A DNA stretch of 64,000 nucleotides from Cephalotus follicularis. Lineage: Eukaryota; Streptophyta; Magnoliopsida; Oxalidales; Cephalotaceae. Below, in pieces: positions 1 through 10,954 of the stretch. The notes below the pieces were generated by a model. The model saw only the letters and a list, made by a program, of their open reading frames with translations, searched no databases and had not been told where the DNA came from. The stretch is taken from contig BDDD01005686.1 of assembly GCA_001972305.1 (NCBI GenBank), positions 1 to 64,000 of the forward strand, written 5' to 3'. Position numbers and translations under genes: made by a program. Position 1 is the stretch's first letter. Every line of letters begins with the position of its first letter.

Positions 1-143
1 TCCTTATCATTCCTCTTTCAAAACTCAACCCCATAAAATGGAAAACATCATCAATTTCAAGAATTTCACTATTCTCAATAATTCCATAATAAGATCACAT
101 TAAAATCGAAATCTTACATTTTGCGAAAAACTCGGGTGTTACA
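1..143 (-). mobile_element. LTR P, E/M-family gypsy LTR (start only, cut by window edge)
   Basis: Read on the minus strand, the LTR starts at 143 with TGTAACACCCGAGTTTTTCG and continues off the left edge. It aligns through the first ~100 bp with the start of solo LTR M at 63181 (minus) and with LTR E at 19756, including a shared TGTAAKMTTYGA block and a later TTATTAYGGAATTA block. It is inserted into the gag of element A, and the 5 bp beyond it are TCCAA (144-148). The partner TSD lies outside the window, so solo LTR and full element cannot be told apart. Confidence 0.8.
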
Positions 144-772
144 TCCAAAGCTGTCCCTGCCGCAGAACCAGCAAGCCTAGTGAAACGGGTCAAGAACTCC
201 GTCACCGACTCTCCATCCTTCTGTCTGGTATTGATAAACTCTCTGGCGTAAGCCTCCTTATCAGCGGTGGGAAAGTAATACTGATAAAAGACCTCGCAAA
301 ACTCAGACCAGGTCAAAGTCTCCGCATAGTTGCCACCCTTAGCTAAAACCACAGCTTTCCACCATTTCTGAGCATCACCCTCAAGCTTTTACACAGCTAA
401 CATAATCTTTTGTTCATTACTGCAACATAGCACATCAAAGATCTTGTCCATATTAGCAATCCAGTGCTCAGCTTCCACTGGAGTCACGGATAAGCTGAAA
501 GACTACGGTCTCTGCTTCTGGAATCGCTCTAGTCAAGCATAAGTGGGCGTATCAGTCCTGTCCCCAGCATCTCTGCCCAACTGGACATCAGCTGGCGCAT
601 CATTGGCAGCAACCGGCTCCCTACGGTCCTGATTCTGATTCTGTTCACTCAACACGCGTCGTATCTCCTGAGCGACTGCCTGACGTACAAGCTCCTCCAT
701 GGTAGGCTCATTTCTGACTTCCCGAGCCTCAACGGGTGCAGTTATTCGAGTAGCGTTCCTTGTACGTGCCAT
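144..772 (-). pseudogene. gag of gypsy element A (interrupted remnant)
   Basis: The capsid-type gag of a Ty3/gypsy element, read from ATG at 772 leftwards. The first 79 codons (772-533) are basic at the start and contain EELVRQAVAQEIRRVL, like the N-termini of plant gypsy gags. After a stop at 533 and a decayed stretch, the same protein resumes near 380 with WWKAV and runs through SEFCEVFYQYYFP, then FINTRQKDGESVTEFLTRFTRLA, which fits the Retrotrans_gag domain (pattern W..F...F...YFP, then G.SV.EF...F..LA). At 144 the protein is cut by LTR P, so the last ~14 residues of that open frame are LTR-derived. The primer-binding site and 5' LTR lie immediately upstream. It is not functional. The family is clear; the clade is uncertain. 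Confidence 0.8.
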
Positions 773-927
773 CTACGAAAAGGCGCACAAAACATAAAAC
801 ATCACAAGGAACAAAAACAGAAAACAGAAAACATATCAGAAAATCATAAGCGAAACAGCCTAGGCCGGTGTCTACCCAATCTCACAGGTCAAACCTAGTT
901 AGGTCTTCTAAGGAGACAAAACCTAAT

Positions 928-939
928 TCTCTGATACCA
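928..939 (-). other. primer-binding site of element A (tRNA-iMet)
   Basis: The minus strand reads TGGTATCAGAGA, matching the complement of the 3' end of initiator tRNA-Met at 11 of 12 positions of the common plant PBS. It lies 5 bp inside the 3' end of the A 5' LTR and upstream of gag, which fixes the orientation of A. Confidence 0.85.
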
Positions 940-944
940 CAATC

Positions 945-3640
945 TGTAACACCACCGGACGGCGGGAGTCATCACAGGGTCATATCATAGCATAACATTA
1001 ACTTATCTGAACATAAACATTACTTATTAATCACAAACAGCCAAAAACGTGGCAGTCATATCTTAACAGAAAACTTAAAAACTTAACCATTTAACACATT
1101 AAGTAGTTGCGGAAAAATCAAAACATAAAACTGAAAACATAAAACATAGGTTTCATAATTTGACCACTAAACATAAAACACAAGGGATCACACTCCTAGG
1201 GATCCTATCACAAAAAGTGGTCATCACTCGTCACACTTTCCCCCGCTGCTCCTGAAAACCTGCCGCATGGAAACAAAAACGCGGCTGAGCAAACCTCAGT
1301 GCGGATAAGGGAAATAAAATAATAAACGGTAATTTAAAAACGGTAATATTTCAATAAATTTCGTAACAGAAATCTTAAACAGGTTCAACAGTTTAATCCT
1401 ATTCAAATGACAATTGCATATTTTGCGAAACAATTACGGAACAATTCAAAACGTTATAAATCGTAGTTCATAAAACATACCGAGCCATATTCATATCACA
1501 TATCATAAATTTTGGCAAGGGAGGCGCTAATTCCACATGCCCACTAGAATTGAAGTGTATGGCACTACACAAGTTAATTCTCACATACACATATCCGATC
1601 ACACCTCGGACCATATATCTGAATTCACCTCAGATCACATAAACTAGAATCGATTCATACGCCTCTATCACATAGCGGATCCACAAATCCACCTCATGGG
1701 ATTCGTTCATACACTCAGAGACGACGTAGTCTAATCACACCGCTACGGAAGTGTCACGTCCCCGTGCCAGGCCCACGACGTGCCTATGGTACGCCCCATA
1801 GGTAGCTGCAATACTCAGTATTTATTTTTAATATAATTGATTTATCAAAATCAACTTAAAATCACTTGACATATGTTTTGTCTCAACATATTCAGAAACC
1901 GTTCACAATGGTTTCTTAACATATCGTATTATAACATATCATGTCTTAACATATTGTATCATTTCATATCACATGAATAAAGTCAAAATCATTTAAACAT
2001 CAAACCAACTTTAAATGCGAAACATGTCAAAGTCGTAAAACATTCTCAATTTCACAAACGAAGATGCTTAGTAAAACAGTTTCAGTTCGAATATCAGATA
2101 GCCAAGGAACAGAAAATCCATACCTTATGCGCTTACAAAGTACTTACGAATGGTGATCAAAACAAATTATCCTTTGAAGCACACAATCTAAAAGGCATTT
2201 AAAATCATACATGTAAGAGTCTAAAACACATCAGAAGTATTAAACAGACTCTTAACAGTGTTGGGAAAAGATTCGGATCGATTCGGGGATCAAACGAATC
2301 AAAACAGTTGAAAACAGCACATTCCAGGGCAAAACAGTCGACTAAAACAGGGCTCCAGTTGACTGGGGAGGCTTGGCAGTCGACTGTTCATATGGTCCAG
2401 TCGACTACACAACCCAAAATGTAGGCAGTCGACTGTGTTCATCCTTCCAGTCGACTACACAACCATTCCAGCCGACTGTCCACAGAGACAGCCCACTGTT
2501 CTGGGCGACAGAACAGTTGGAAATTTGACGATTTGCTATTGAAAATGGTTCAAATGGTTTCTACATTAAACTAAAGACATATGGACATAAACATATGATC
2601 ATATATGACTTGTAGGTGACATAGAAACACAGAAACAACATATAAACAATTGGATAGGGATTTAACTTTCAAAAGGAAACAAAAAGACAATGGATGTACA
2701 TGTCCAAATTCTGTCTCTAATTGATTACAGATGTTATAAACTCAGTTTGTGACATATATAGGTGCATAAAACGTGCTAATAACATCACTAACACAAAGAC
2801 AACACATTTAGACAAGAATCAATGACCCAAAGACACTAAGAGCACAAAAACTCAATTTTCACAACATTACAACAAAACCATAATAAAAGGGACGAATTCA
2901 CTGACCTGTAGTGATGTTAAGGACACATAAACTAGCAGGAGGAACACAAACACAAACACACAATCTGCTGTGACAAAAACAGAGACCAAAAGAAACCAAA
3001 ATAAAGAGAAGTTTAGCAAACCCAATGAATTCAACTTGAAGAACAACTAAGAATCGAATTTACCTCTACGAATTTGATGAATGAATCACACAACAGTTTG
3101 TTACACACTAACAAGATAGAATCTGCAGTGGCTTGCAATAATGATGGGGGTATCATATAAAACGGTAATGACACTCCATAAAGGAGAAAGGAGGAGACAT
3201 GATTTGACAAAAGGGGGAAGAATGGAGACTTTTCTGGATTTTGAAATGGAAAAAGGAAGGATTTAACATGTGAATTAGATGGTGGGATTTGCTGGAAAGA
3301 AGGAAGAAGGTGGAAGGAAAGTAGGAGAAAATGCTCAAATAGGAAAAAGGAAATTAAAGAAATAATAATAAAAGGAATTATGGGATTTTAAAATGAAAAG
3401 GTAAATAATTTGTTTTTAATAAAATAATTTTGGATTAAAAAAAACAAAATAATTAAAATAATTAAAACCCAAATTCAATCATAACATAACATACCCAAAT
3501 TTCAGACTGGAAATCGGACATCACAATTCACATAAACCCAAATCGTAGGGCAACCGGACTTTTAAAATTAAAAAAATTTAAAAGCCCGAAAACACACATA
3601 AAATCCGTAAAGTATATTTACGAATGAACATGGTATTACA
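945..3640 (-). mobile_element. 5' LTR of gypsy element A
   Basis: On the minus strand it runs from TGTAATACCATG at 3640 to a GTTACA end at 945 (2696 bp), followed by a tRNA-iMet PBS. The 5 bp outside the LTR start are ATAAT (3641-3645), the expected TSD position. Beyond that the sequence resumes as the 3' part of an E-family LTR (N), so A sits inside N. Features: a palindrome array at 2336-2500; a perfect hairpin CCTATGG/CCATAGG at 1783-1802 with a 6-nt loop; and a CTGAG/CTCAG inverted repeat near 1283-1297, about 350 bp from the LTR end, where other gypsy LTRs here have TTAGCC/GGCTAA. The ends are well supported; the second LTR is outside the window. Confidence 0.82.
2336..2500 (-). repeat. 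GTCGAC palindrome array in A LTR
   Basis: Five exact AGTCGACT units plus decayed versions (agttgactgg, agccgactgt, agcccactgt) lie at 15-35 bp spacing. The linker following some units, AGTCGACTACACAACC, is shared with LTRs F and D. Here, however, it reads on the plus strand, opposite to LTR A, whereas in F and D it reads with the LTR. Confidence 0.85.
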
Positions 3641-4345
3641 ATAATTGTTTGCATTGAGTGTATTGATTGTCTGCTATGACATGCCTGATTGAGTATAGTG
3701 TTGTCCTGTGGGACGTGACTGATCATTATTGTGAAGTGATGGGTCCTTAGAGACCTGAGAAATAGTTGGCTACTTGTGCTTTTGGGATATTATAAACCGT
3801 GATTGTCTTGGTGTAGCCCTAACGGGTCGCACCTTTACTGTGAATATGCATATATAGATAAATATATGTATATACTATTATATATACCGTACTGCATCAC
3901 TGTGCATTCATACATGACATGCATTATCATTGAACCCGAACTGTATTTATACTTAGCCGAGTGAGGACCAAGGCTAACCCCCTACAAATTCATATTGTTT
4001 TCAGGTTGATGCAACGAATTGTTACCGTTGAGCTCCGTGGAGCGAATGGAGTTTTATGTTGTTTTTACTTATGAGAAATGTTTATGGATCATTGTAATAA
4101 ATGAATCGATGTATTGATGAATATTGGTCACTCTCCGTTTGTGGGCAGTTAACTTTGATGATGATGTTTATTGTTGTAGTATGTAGTATGGGATGCATGT
4201 TACGTTATAATTCGGCTTATATTTAAATGCTTCCGCAAGTTGTTAATGGATATGGAAAGTTTTAAATTTATGGTAAATTGCATAAGCCGGATTTATATGT
4301 TGATTGCCACCACTTTTATTGTTGTTTGTAAAACGGGGTGTGACA
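3641..4345 (+). mobile_element. LTR N, 3' part of an E-family gypsy LTR interrupted by A
   Basis: It ends GGGGTGTGACA at 4345. It aligns with the last ~700 bp of LTR E (up to 27595): tandem tatata/atgcatata stretches, ACTGCATCA, the hairpin TTAGCC/GGCTAA (3953-3977), AGTATGGGATGC near 4188, and CTTCCGCA. The 5' part would lie left of element A, outside the window. No PBS follows, so it is either a solo LTR or a 3' LTR. Confidence 0.75.
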
Positions 4346-5041
4346 TTACCATAATAGATTGTTCAGTCCGAAGCGGTTTTTGTTGAACTAACGAGTGCAT
4401 TGAGCATTTGTTGGGAGAGAGTGCTGTAGGGCTTTAGGACGGATTGGGCTTGGACTCTACATCCTCTTTTCGGCCGAAGTTGTGCCTTGAAGAAGCCAAA
4501 GTGTGGTTGGCCCAAACCTTTAATCCTTAGTCCACCAAAGTTGACCAATTCAACTTTGTATTCCGAATAGCATTTGGGCATGGTTTGGCCGAATTTTTTG
4601 CCTCAAAATGGCCAGCCCTTTTGTGTATATTTTGGTGAGATATTTGGTATGTTTTTCTCTAGTAAGGGAAGCCTTTGACAAGCCTTAAATTTTATAAGAC
4701 TTTCCTAACACACTTAAGACGTAACTTAACAAATTCTATTTCATTTTGTCTCCTGTCTGACCTATGGAATACAAGCTCTCACTCCCTTCTTCTCTTATCT
4801 TTTCTGCCATATCATAGTCCACCATTGGAGGACCTTGAATGAACTTCTAGTACTTGAAGATAAGACAACAAATTAATCTTCTTTTACCACCCTTAATCAC
4901 AATAGGTGGAGATTGCATGTTAATTGCATACAAACTTTACTTAGTGTGATTTCTAGTTTTAGGAATAAACACATATAGCCTATATCCTTTCCTAGAAGTT
5001 GTATATACATGTATGAGGAGCAACTTTAGTGGGGGAGAAAG
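4346..5041. other. Anonymous non-coding stretch between N and C
   Basis: No ORF with recognisable domains. A 72-codon minus-strand ORF (4363-4581) has no motif. A short stretch near 4590-4615 (CTCAAAATGGCC) resembles part of the H 5' LTR near 44957. Just before element C there is a purine tract, GTGGGGGAGAAA (5030-5041), resembling a polypurine tract. The 5' LTR of C might therefore abut an older relative of the same family, but this is only a hint. Confidence 0.4.
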
Positions 5042-5046
5042 CTAGT

Positions 5047-6039
5047 TGTTGATGATAACAAAGCACCTAACTTGTTTGTTGATGTGAAGGAAAGTTAAAA
5101 AGTAACAAACAAGAAAAATTGCAAGTGGAAACAAGCAAAATGTGCAGATCACTCATTATGCATCAACTCCTAGATCCTTGGTGTCAATGTGCGTGGTTTA
5201 GATGCCTTGATGATTCTCGTTAGCGTGTTGGAATTTGTAATATTGGCATCAACGCAATGATAAAGACATCAACACCAATAGGTGCAAAAATGGGACAGTA
5301 ACTTAGACGTTAACGTGAAGACATATTGGCGTCAACAACTATGAGGAAGACATCAACACCATAGTTATACGTTAACGCAAAAGAGTGCAAAAATTCGCAA
5401 AGTGACTTAGATGTTAACGCAAAAGGAGAATGGAGTCAACACAAAGGATATTCGCGTTAATGCCATTAGTACTCCTCAACGTGAATAAAGCAGAAATCAG
5501 ACATAAGCAATAGGAGTCAACGCGTTAATCATTAGAAAAGTTTTGTTTGTGAATCTTTCTTGAGATCTTTTACGGCAAGCCATATTGTTTTCATATCCAA
5601 CCTTTCTAGAGGTTATCACAAACACAACACACTACTAAAAATTGTTGTTGTTTCACCAGGTTGTTAAAACCTGAATCAAAGTCAGGATTTAACTTGTAAC
5701 AATCGGAGTTAGGATTTAGCTCGTAAAAATCAGACTTAGGATTGATCTTGTAAAAATCCATAATTAGTTGGGATTGTGATCGGGGTATTACAGACCTAGT
5801 GGAAGCTCAAGTGCTGCTTGGGAGAGTGGACGTAGGCATATTTGGCCGAACCACTATATATTGTTTCCAATATTTCTACCCTTACTCTTTTACTTATTGC
5901 AATTTATTTTTGCTTATCTGAGTAATTCGATTGCTTGTTTATTTATCTTGTTTTTGTCTTAATGTTTAAAATAAAAAAAGCGTTAATTATTCCGCATAAC
6001 CTATTCACCCCCTTCTAGGTTGCTATTAGTAGACCTATA
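5047..6039 (+). mobile_element. 5' LTR of element C (deleted)
   Basis: It aligns with the 3' LTR from TTGATGATAACAAAGCACC onward. Compared with the 3' LTR (1327 bp) it is 993 bp. It lacks most of the first ~30 bp, about 40 bp near 5200, and one block of about 257 bp between GAGTCAACGCG (near 5526) and TTAATCATTAG. That block in the 3' LTR (28282-28538) contains the likely TATA box, so this 5' LTR has lost its core promoter. It ends CCTATA at 6039 (CA changed to TA), 2 bp before the PBS. Confidence 0.78.
5160..5530 (+). repeat. GCGTCAACGC/GTTAAC array in C 5' LTR
   Basis: Repeated degenerate units such as GCATCAACGC, GACGTTAACG, GCGTCAACAC and GTCAACGCG, spaced 20-50 bp. The core alternates between GTCAAC and GTTAAC, as expected if an original GTCGAC decayed by C-to-T change on either strand. 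Confidence 0.75.
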
Positions 6040-6041
6040 AT

Positions 6042-6053
6042 TGGTATCAGAGC
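6042..6053 (+). other. primer-binding site of element C
   Basis: TGGTATCAGAGC, an exact match to the usual plant initiator tRNA-Met PBS, directly after the 5' LTR end. Confidence 0.9.
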
Positions 6054-6092
6054 AGGTATTTATCATTAATCTTAATTGAGATATATTGATCC

Positions 6093-7772
6093 ATGGCATC
6101 CTTTTTTAATGATAACATTAGTCAGTCTATTAACAAACCCCCTAGTTTTTATGGGAACAATTATAGTTATTGGATAACTATGATGACAATTTTTATTCAG
6201 TCCCTAGATTATCAATTGTGGAATATCATAACAAACGGTATTGAAATCCCACTAAAATTGTTAATGCTCAAAAAGTTAGTAAACTTGATAGTGAATACAA
6301 TGAACATGATTATAAGTTGCTTCAATTGAATGCTAAGGCAAAGCATGTAATTTTTGGTGCATTAAGTCCTAGTGAATTCAATAGAGTCTCATCTCTTGAT
6401 TTCAAAAAAGGTGTGGAATAGACTCATTGTTACCTATGAAGGAATGAACCAGGTAAAGGACACCAAGATAAATAGATTGGTACATGACTATGAACTTTTT
6501 ACAATGCTTGAGAATGAAAACATATCTAGTATGTATGCAAGATTCAATGATATTATTAATGCATTAAAAGTCCATAGAAAGGTCTATACTAATCATGAAC
6601 TTGTAAGTAAGATTCTCAGGTGCCTTCCGAAGTTAAGGGATCCCAAAGTTACAGCTATTGAAGAGGCAAAGGATTTGTCAACTCTATCGTTACAAGACTT
6701 GTTGGGAACATTGATGACTCACGAACTTAGAATGACTGATCAAGAAAGGAACGATCCAAAGAAGAAATCGATAGCCTTGAAAGTTTCAAAAGAAGAAGAA
6801 AGTGATAATGAAGAAATGACATTACTAACTAAAAGAATCAGAAAAATTCTAATGGACAAGAAGAACTTGTCCAAAAAGCAATTAAAGAAATTCCAATCTA
6901 ACAAAGGAGATACAAGCAGAAAGGAGAAAGATGAAAAAGAAGTTGTCCATTATGAATGTGACAAATCGGGTCACATAAGGCCAGATTGTCCATAATTGAA
7001 GAAAAATAAAGACAATCTCAAGAAGAAGGCGATGATCTCAACTTGGAGCGATAGTGATGATTCTAGCTCCGACGATGAAGACGAAAATGAAGAAGTCCCT
7101 AACATTGGGTTGATGGCAATGGAAGATGATTTTGAGGTAACAAGTTCATCCCTTAGTTATAATGAACTAAAATGTGAACATGATGAGTTATTAGATGTTT
7201 TAAATCACCTAAATAGAGAATATTTGTTACTAAAGAAAATTGCAAAAGATAGAGCTAAAGAAAATATAGAATTAAAAATATGTATTCTTGATTTGAAAAA
7301 AGATGAAAGTGTTGTTGTCAAAGACTTATCTTTAGAAAAGGATTATGAAAAATTGAAAGAACTCTTCTTTGAGAAAGAAAAGGAAGAGAAAGTTAGAATT
7401 GAGAAAGAATCAAGGCCAGAAGAAGAAAATCGTGAATTAAAACTTGAAATCGATGCCTTGAAGAAAACTTTTTAAAAATTTTCTAGTAGTAGTGAAAAAT
7501 TAGATAGACTACTAGGTGTTCAACGGTGTGTCTTTGATAGAGCCAGTTTAGGCTTTGATGAGATGAATAAAGTAAACTTTTTTGATAAATTGTTAGATAG
7601 AAAAAAGAACAAGAAAGTAGTAAATTGTACTTTCAGTGGAAAAATTGGCCATATTTCTACTATTTGTTGGTACAATAGAGTTAATGCTAAAGTTAGAAAG
7701 ATTTGGGTTCCGAAATGAACGTTTTTTGCTAACATTAAAGGACCCAAAACCATTTGGGTATCAAAAAGTTAA
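6093..7772 (+). pseudogene. gag-like polyprotein of element C (UBN2 domain, zinc knuckles, coiled coil)
   Basis: The start ATG at 6093 opens MASFFNDN, followed by PPSFYGNNYSYWITMM, the N-terminal gag motif of copia-type elements (DUF4219-like). A compensated pair of frameshifts lies near 6250 and 6395. The UBN2 gag domain then runs ~6405-6720 (WNRLIVTYEG, TKINRLVHDYELF, ARFNDIINALK, TAIEEAKDLSTLSLQDL). A CCHC knuckle near 6948-6990 (YECDKSGHIRPDC) has lost its first Cys. After an in-frame stop at 6993-6995 come an acidic Ser/Asp stretch (SDSDDSSSDDEDENEE) and a long Lys/Glu-rich coiled coil (~7150-7470), then another stop. A second damaged knuckle (CTFSGKIGHISTIC, third position Ser for Cys) and WVPK/IWVSK repeats end at 7772. 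It would form virus-like particles. No enzyme domains are present. Confidence 0.85.
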
Positions 7773-8039
7773 TATTCTTTTGTAGGTGTCCTTGAAGACA
7801 ATTTCCAAGAAGTGGAAAAGTTTTGCTCCAAGCACATGTTTTGTAAGGATTTTTTGAAATGTTTAAGTTGTTCTTTGATATGTTTGTGTGCTTGATAATG
7901 AAATGACTTTGATATGTTCTTACTAAGTGAATATTGTTGTTTGATTATTGATTTTTTTCATGAAAGGTGTTTTTGTTTTGTAAAGTTGGGTGTCTGAAAT
8001 TGTTTTAAAATCTTTAAAGTTTCTTGAAAATCCTCTAGT

Positions 8040-8270
8040 TTTATGCGTCAACGTTCATAAATCCTCTTGTGTTTTAACGTCAACGCTAAAACAAAGCATT
8101 AACGAAAATATACGCGTTAACGTAAATGAGAGAGTGCTTGTGATCTTGAGTGTCAACGCTATCTATTAGCGTTAATGATTCTTTTTCGCGTCAATAATGA
8201 CGTTAACGCATTTATCTTTTGTATCTAATGGTGCACGATAAGCGTCGACGCAAAAGTTAGACGTCAACAT
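8040..8270 (+). repeat. GTCAAC/GTTAAC array between the two ORFs of C
   Basis: Units include GCGTCAACGTTC, ACGTCAACGC, GCATTAACG, GCGTTAACG, GCGTCAAT, GCGTCGACGC and ACGTCAACA, about every 20-40 bp. They are the same kind as in the C LTRs but inside the element, ending 13 bp before a TATA box. Confidence 0.8.
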
Positions 8271-8282
8271 CTATGGGTCTAC

Positions 8283-8290
8283 TATATAAA
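8283..8290 (+). promoter_or_regulatory. Putative internal TATA box upstream of C ORF2
   Basis: TATATAAA followed by GCTTCG. After removing element B, the ORF2 ATG lies about 175 bp downstream, behind a pyrimidine-rich leader. The palindrome array sits immediately upstream, the same order as in the C 3' LTR (array, then TATA at 28462). Inference: ORF2 had its own promoter. Confidence 0.5.
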
Positions 8291-9050
8291 GCTTCGTGTG
8301 TTTTCATTGACACTTACTCGTTTTGGCGTTAAAATCCCTTGTTTCCCTCTCTTGATTTCTCTAAAATCCGTCCTTAAAATCTGTGACGACCGAATTCCCT
8401 TTGGTACTGTTCATGCATATATCGTACTGTATTGTACCGTATTGGACCGTACTGAACCATATTGTATTGAGGTATTCTTATACCTATTGATATTGTATTC
8501 GTTATATGCATGTATAGTCGGGATTTTGGGCCGAGTTTCGGAGAGTTGATCGAATCGACTATTTAAGTCAATTCTTTCTCTTTCTCTCATTATTCACATT
8601 TCCTCTTCTCTCTCTATCCTTCTCCCTCTCTCTCTAGCTGAGCAGCCTCCATCTTCCACCATTACAGCCCCGAATTGCATCTCCATCGACAAGAACAACA
8701 ATTGCAAGGAGTGGATTGGTGATTAAACGACATCACAACCGATTGAGTGATTGGAAGCTCAACTTTTGAAGCTTCAGTGATAGGTAGGACTTCTTTACTG
8801 AATTGCCTACTGTTTTATTGATTGATTGATTGAATTGCATGATTGAATTGAATGATTGAGTCATTGAATTGAGGTTTTTAGGGTTTATAGCAAACCCTTG
8901 ACGTAATTGCTAAATTGAATGATTGAAATCGAATTTGTTAGGTTGTAACTAGTCTTACTAACCTCAAACGATTGATTGCAAACTTTGGTTTTCAAATAAT
9001 GGCTTTAAATTGGATTTTGGATTGAGATTGGCCCCATTTTCTACCAGAAA

Positions 9051-9400
9051 AATCGACCCTGCCCGGAAAGACGTCGACCCTTAGCCCAAAGGAGACGATG
9101 TCTTTTTCATTCGAGTGCTTTATCCTTGATTCTGTAGCAAATACATCGACGGCTTTCTAAAGACGTCGACGTCTTTGCCTCGAGATGTCTCTCCCCTGGA
9201 AAGACATCGATGCCGAACATCGATGCGCATTCTCAGGCAGTTTTTATTGAAAAACGTCGACGCCTTTCTCAAAGGACGTCAACGTCGTTGGCCAATTCTT
9301 TACATGAACAAGGAAAGACATCGACGTCCTTCTAAAGACATCGACGTCTTTCCTCCATTTTAAATAGGAGTCGACGTCTTTCGTTAAAGACATCGACGCC
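9051..9400 (+). repeat. GACGTCGACGTC-type array in B 5' LTR
   Basis: About a dozen units such as AAGACGTCGACCC, AGACGTCGACGTCTTT, AACGTCGACGCCTTT, AAGACATCGACGTC and GAGTCGACGTCTTT, often flanked by AAAG/CTTT so that a unit reads as an 18-bp palindrome. ATCGAC variants are common. Confidence 0.85.
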
Positions 9401-9529
9401 TAATGTGCTGAGAGGAGTTTTAACTGTTTTACTGCTAGTTTTCTACTTCTTTTCACATCGCCACTTGACCGGAGCCTCACTTGAGGTGTTCAAGTGTTTG
9501 AAAACAGTTTTAATGATTGCACTGACCGA

Positions 9530-9760
9530 TTGATTACTTGAGTCGTGAGTGTTGCTGCGAGTCTAAGTCAGCAAAATGGATGCACGTTCCCATCCCTCCA
9601 TTAGGCACCACCACTTATTGCTTTGCTTCGACGTTGCATTGATACATCGATCGATTGCTTGAGTCGTGAGTGTTATTGCGAGCATAAGTCGGTACGATGG
9701 ACGCACGTTCCCATTACTCCATTAGACACCACCACTTATTGACTTTACCCAGTATTGTAT
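9530..9760 (+). repeat. 121-bp tandem duplication in B LTR
   Basis: AGTCGTGAGTGTT begins at 9541 and again at 9662. The unit includes GCACGTTCCCAT and CACCACCACTTATTG. The same duplication is present in the 3' LTR (about 16777-17000), so it predates insertion. Confidence 0.85.
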
Positions 9761-10774
9761 TGACTCGATTGATTGATTGATTGTATTGTATGGATCCTAT
9801 AGAGTGACCTGATGATTCGTGTCGGCATGTTAGGGCATTGACTCTGTCCGCCTATTCCCCCGATCGTTTCACTTATTGTATTGTATTGACCCGATGACGA
9901 GCGGTACTGATTGATTGTCGATTAATGCTCCCTTGAGGCCATAGCTCCCTAACGGTATCAGTAGCTCCGTCGGTTGTAGCTCATCGAGACCGTATTGACC
10001 CAGCCATAGGCTGAAAGATCTATGAGTTCCAGACCTGATCAATCTAGAAACCGTATATAGATCTCCCACCCTTTTTGAAGGACTACCTTCCGTGGGATTG
10101 ATCACCGCTAACCGATTGACATTGTATTGACCCGGTCGCATGCTCTATAGGATATTGATTGATTGATTGGGTGTTTCATACACCACCATTGAGTGTCTAC
10201 CATTGATTGACTGTTATAGATCCTATCCGTATGCTATGTTGGGCCACTATCATACGGATAGTCTGATCGCCGATTGTACATGTACATTTGCCATGTCATG
10301 CAGTAATATTGTACACCGTACATTGTTATTGTATAAATTGTCACCGATACTGCACACTGTACATGCATACATGCTGCAAGGGGTTTCTGCTTAGTCGGTG
10401 TGGCTAACCCCATCCTTCGAGGTGGGGCTGTGTTGTACCTTTGTGTGCGGCATAGGTAGGGCAGCAGGTAGCAGTGCACAGAAGGACTGAAGACTGTTGA
10501 TCGCATGACTGCTTGGGTACCACGGAGCTGGTTGTGAGATTTTGTAGTGGAAATTGGAATGTATTGTATTGAGATATGTATTGAAAAGACTTGTATTGTA
10601 AAGGATTTGTATCGTATCTATGGATCAGTGTATTGTACCTTCCGCAACTGATATATATATTGCAATGTTTTAAGTTTTTCCGCATTTTTATATTGCTAGT
10701 CCCAACCATTGTATTGTGTAGTGGATTGAGCGTAATGCCACGTGTCTGACCTGTGGGTGCGGGGTGTTACAGTA

Positions 10775-10786
10775 TGGTATCAGAGA
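10775..10786 (+). other. primer-binding site of element B
   Basis: TGGTATCAGAGA, 4 bp after the 5' LTR end; 11 of 12 match to the usual tRNA-iMet PBS. Confidence 0.9.
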
Positions 10787-10954
10787 CATTGGTCGGTCTG
10801 CTAGCTAAGTATACAAATGCGTTGATTGAGATTGACTGAATGGAAAGGCATGTTATGTGTTCTTGCTTATTCATGCTATTGTTATTGGAAAAGAGATTGA
10901 TATTGGAATTGAAAGTGATTGCATATGATCATCCCATTGTTGTCTCTTATAGTA

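Larger units (their letters stand above)
8382..10771 (+). mobile_element. 5' LTR of element B
   Basis: Runs from TGTGACGACCG to GGGGTGTTACA. In order: a possible TATA (CTATTTAAG, 8559-8567); a CT-rich tract (8573-8640); GGTAGGAC (8783-8790); many ATTG/ATTGA steps (8815-8875); a palindrome array (9051-9400); a 121-bp tandem duplication (about 9530-9756); a hairpin TTAGTC/GGCTAA (10391-10407) followed by a second inverted repeat CCCCA/TGGGG (10408-10427); and TTCCGCA near 10640 with a TTTTCCGC box near 10675. Confidence 0.95.

Noticed and set aside
4363..4581. A 72-codon minus-strand ORF as a possible host gene
   Set aside because: No motif, no start context, and similar-sized ORFs occur by chance throughout the window.
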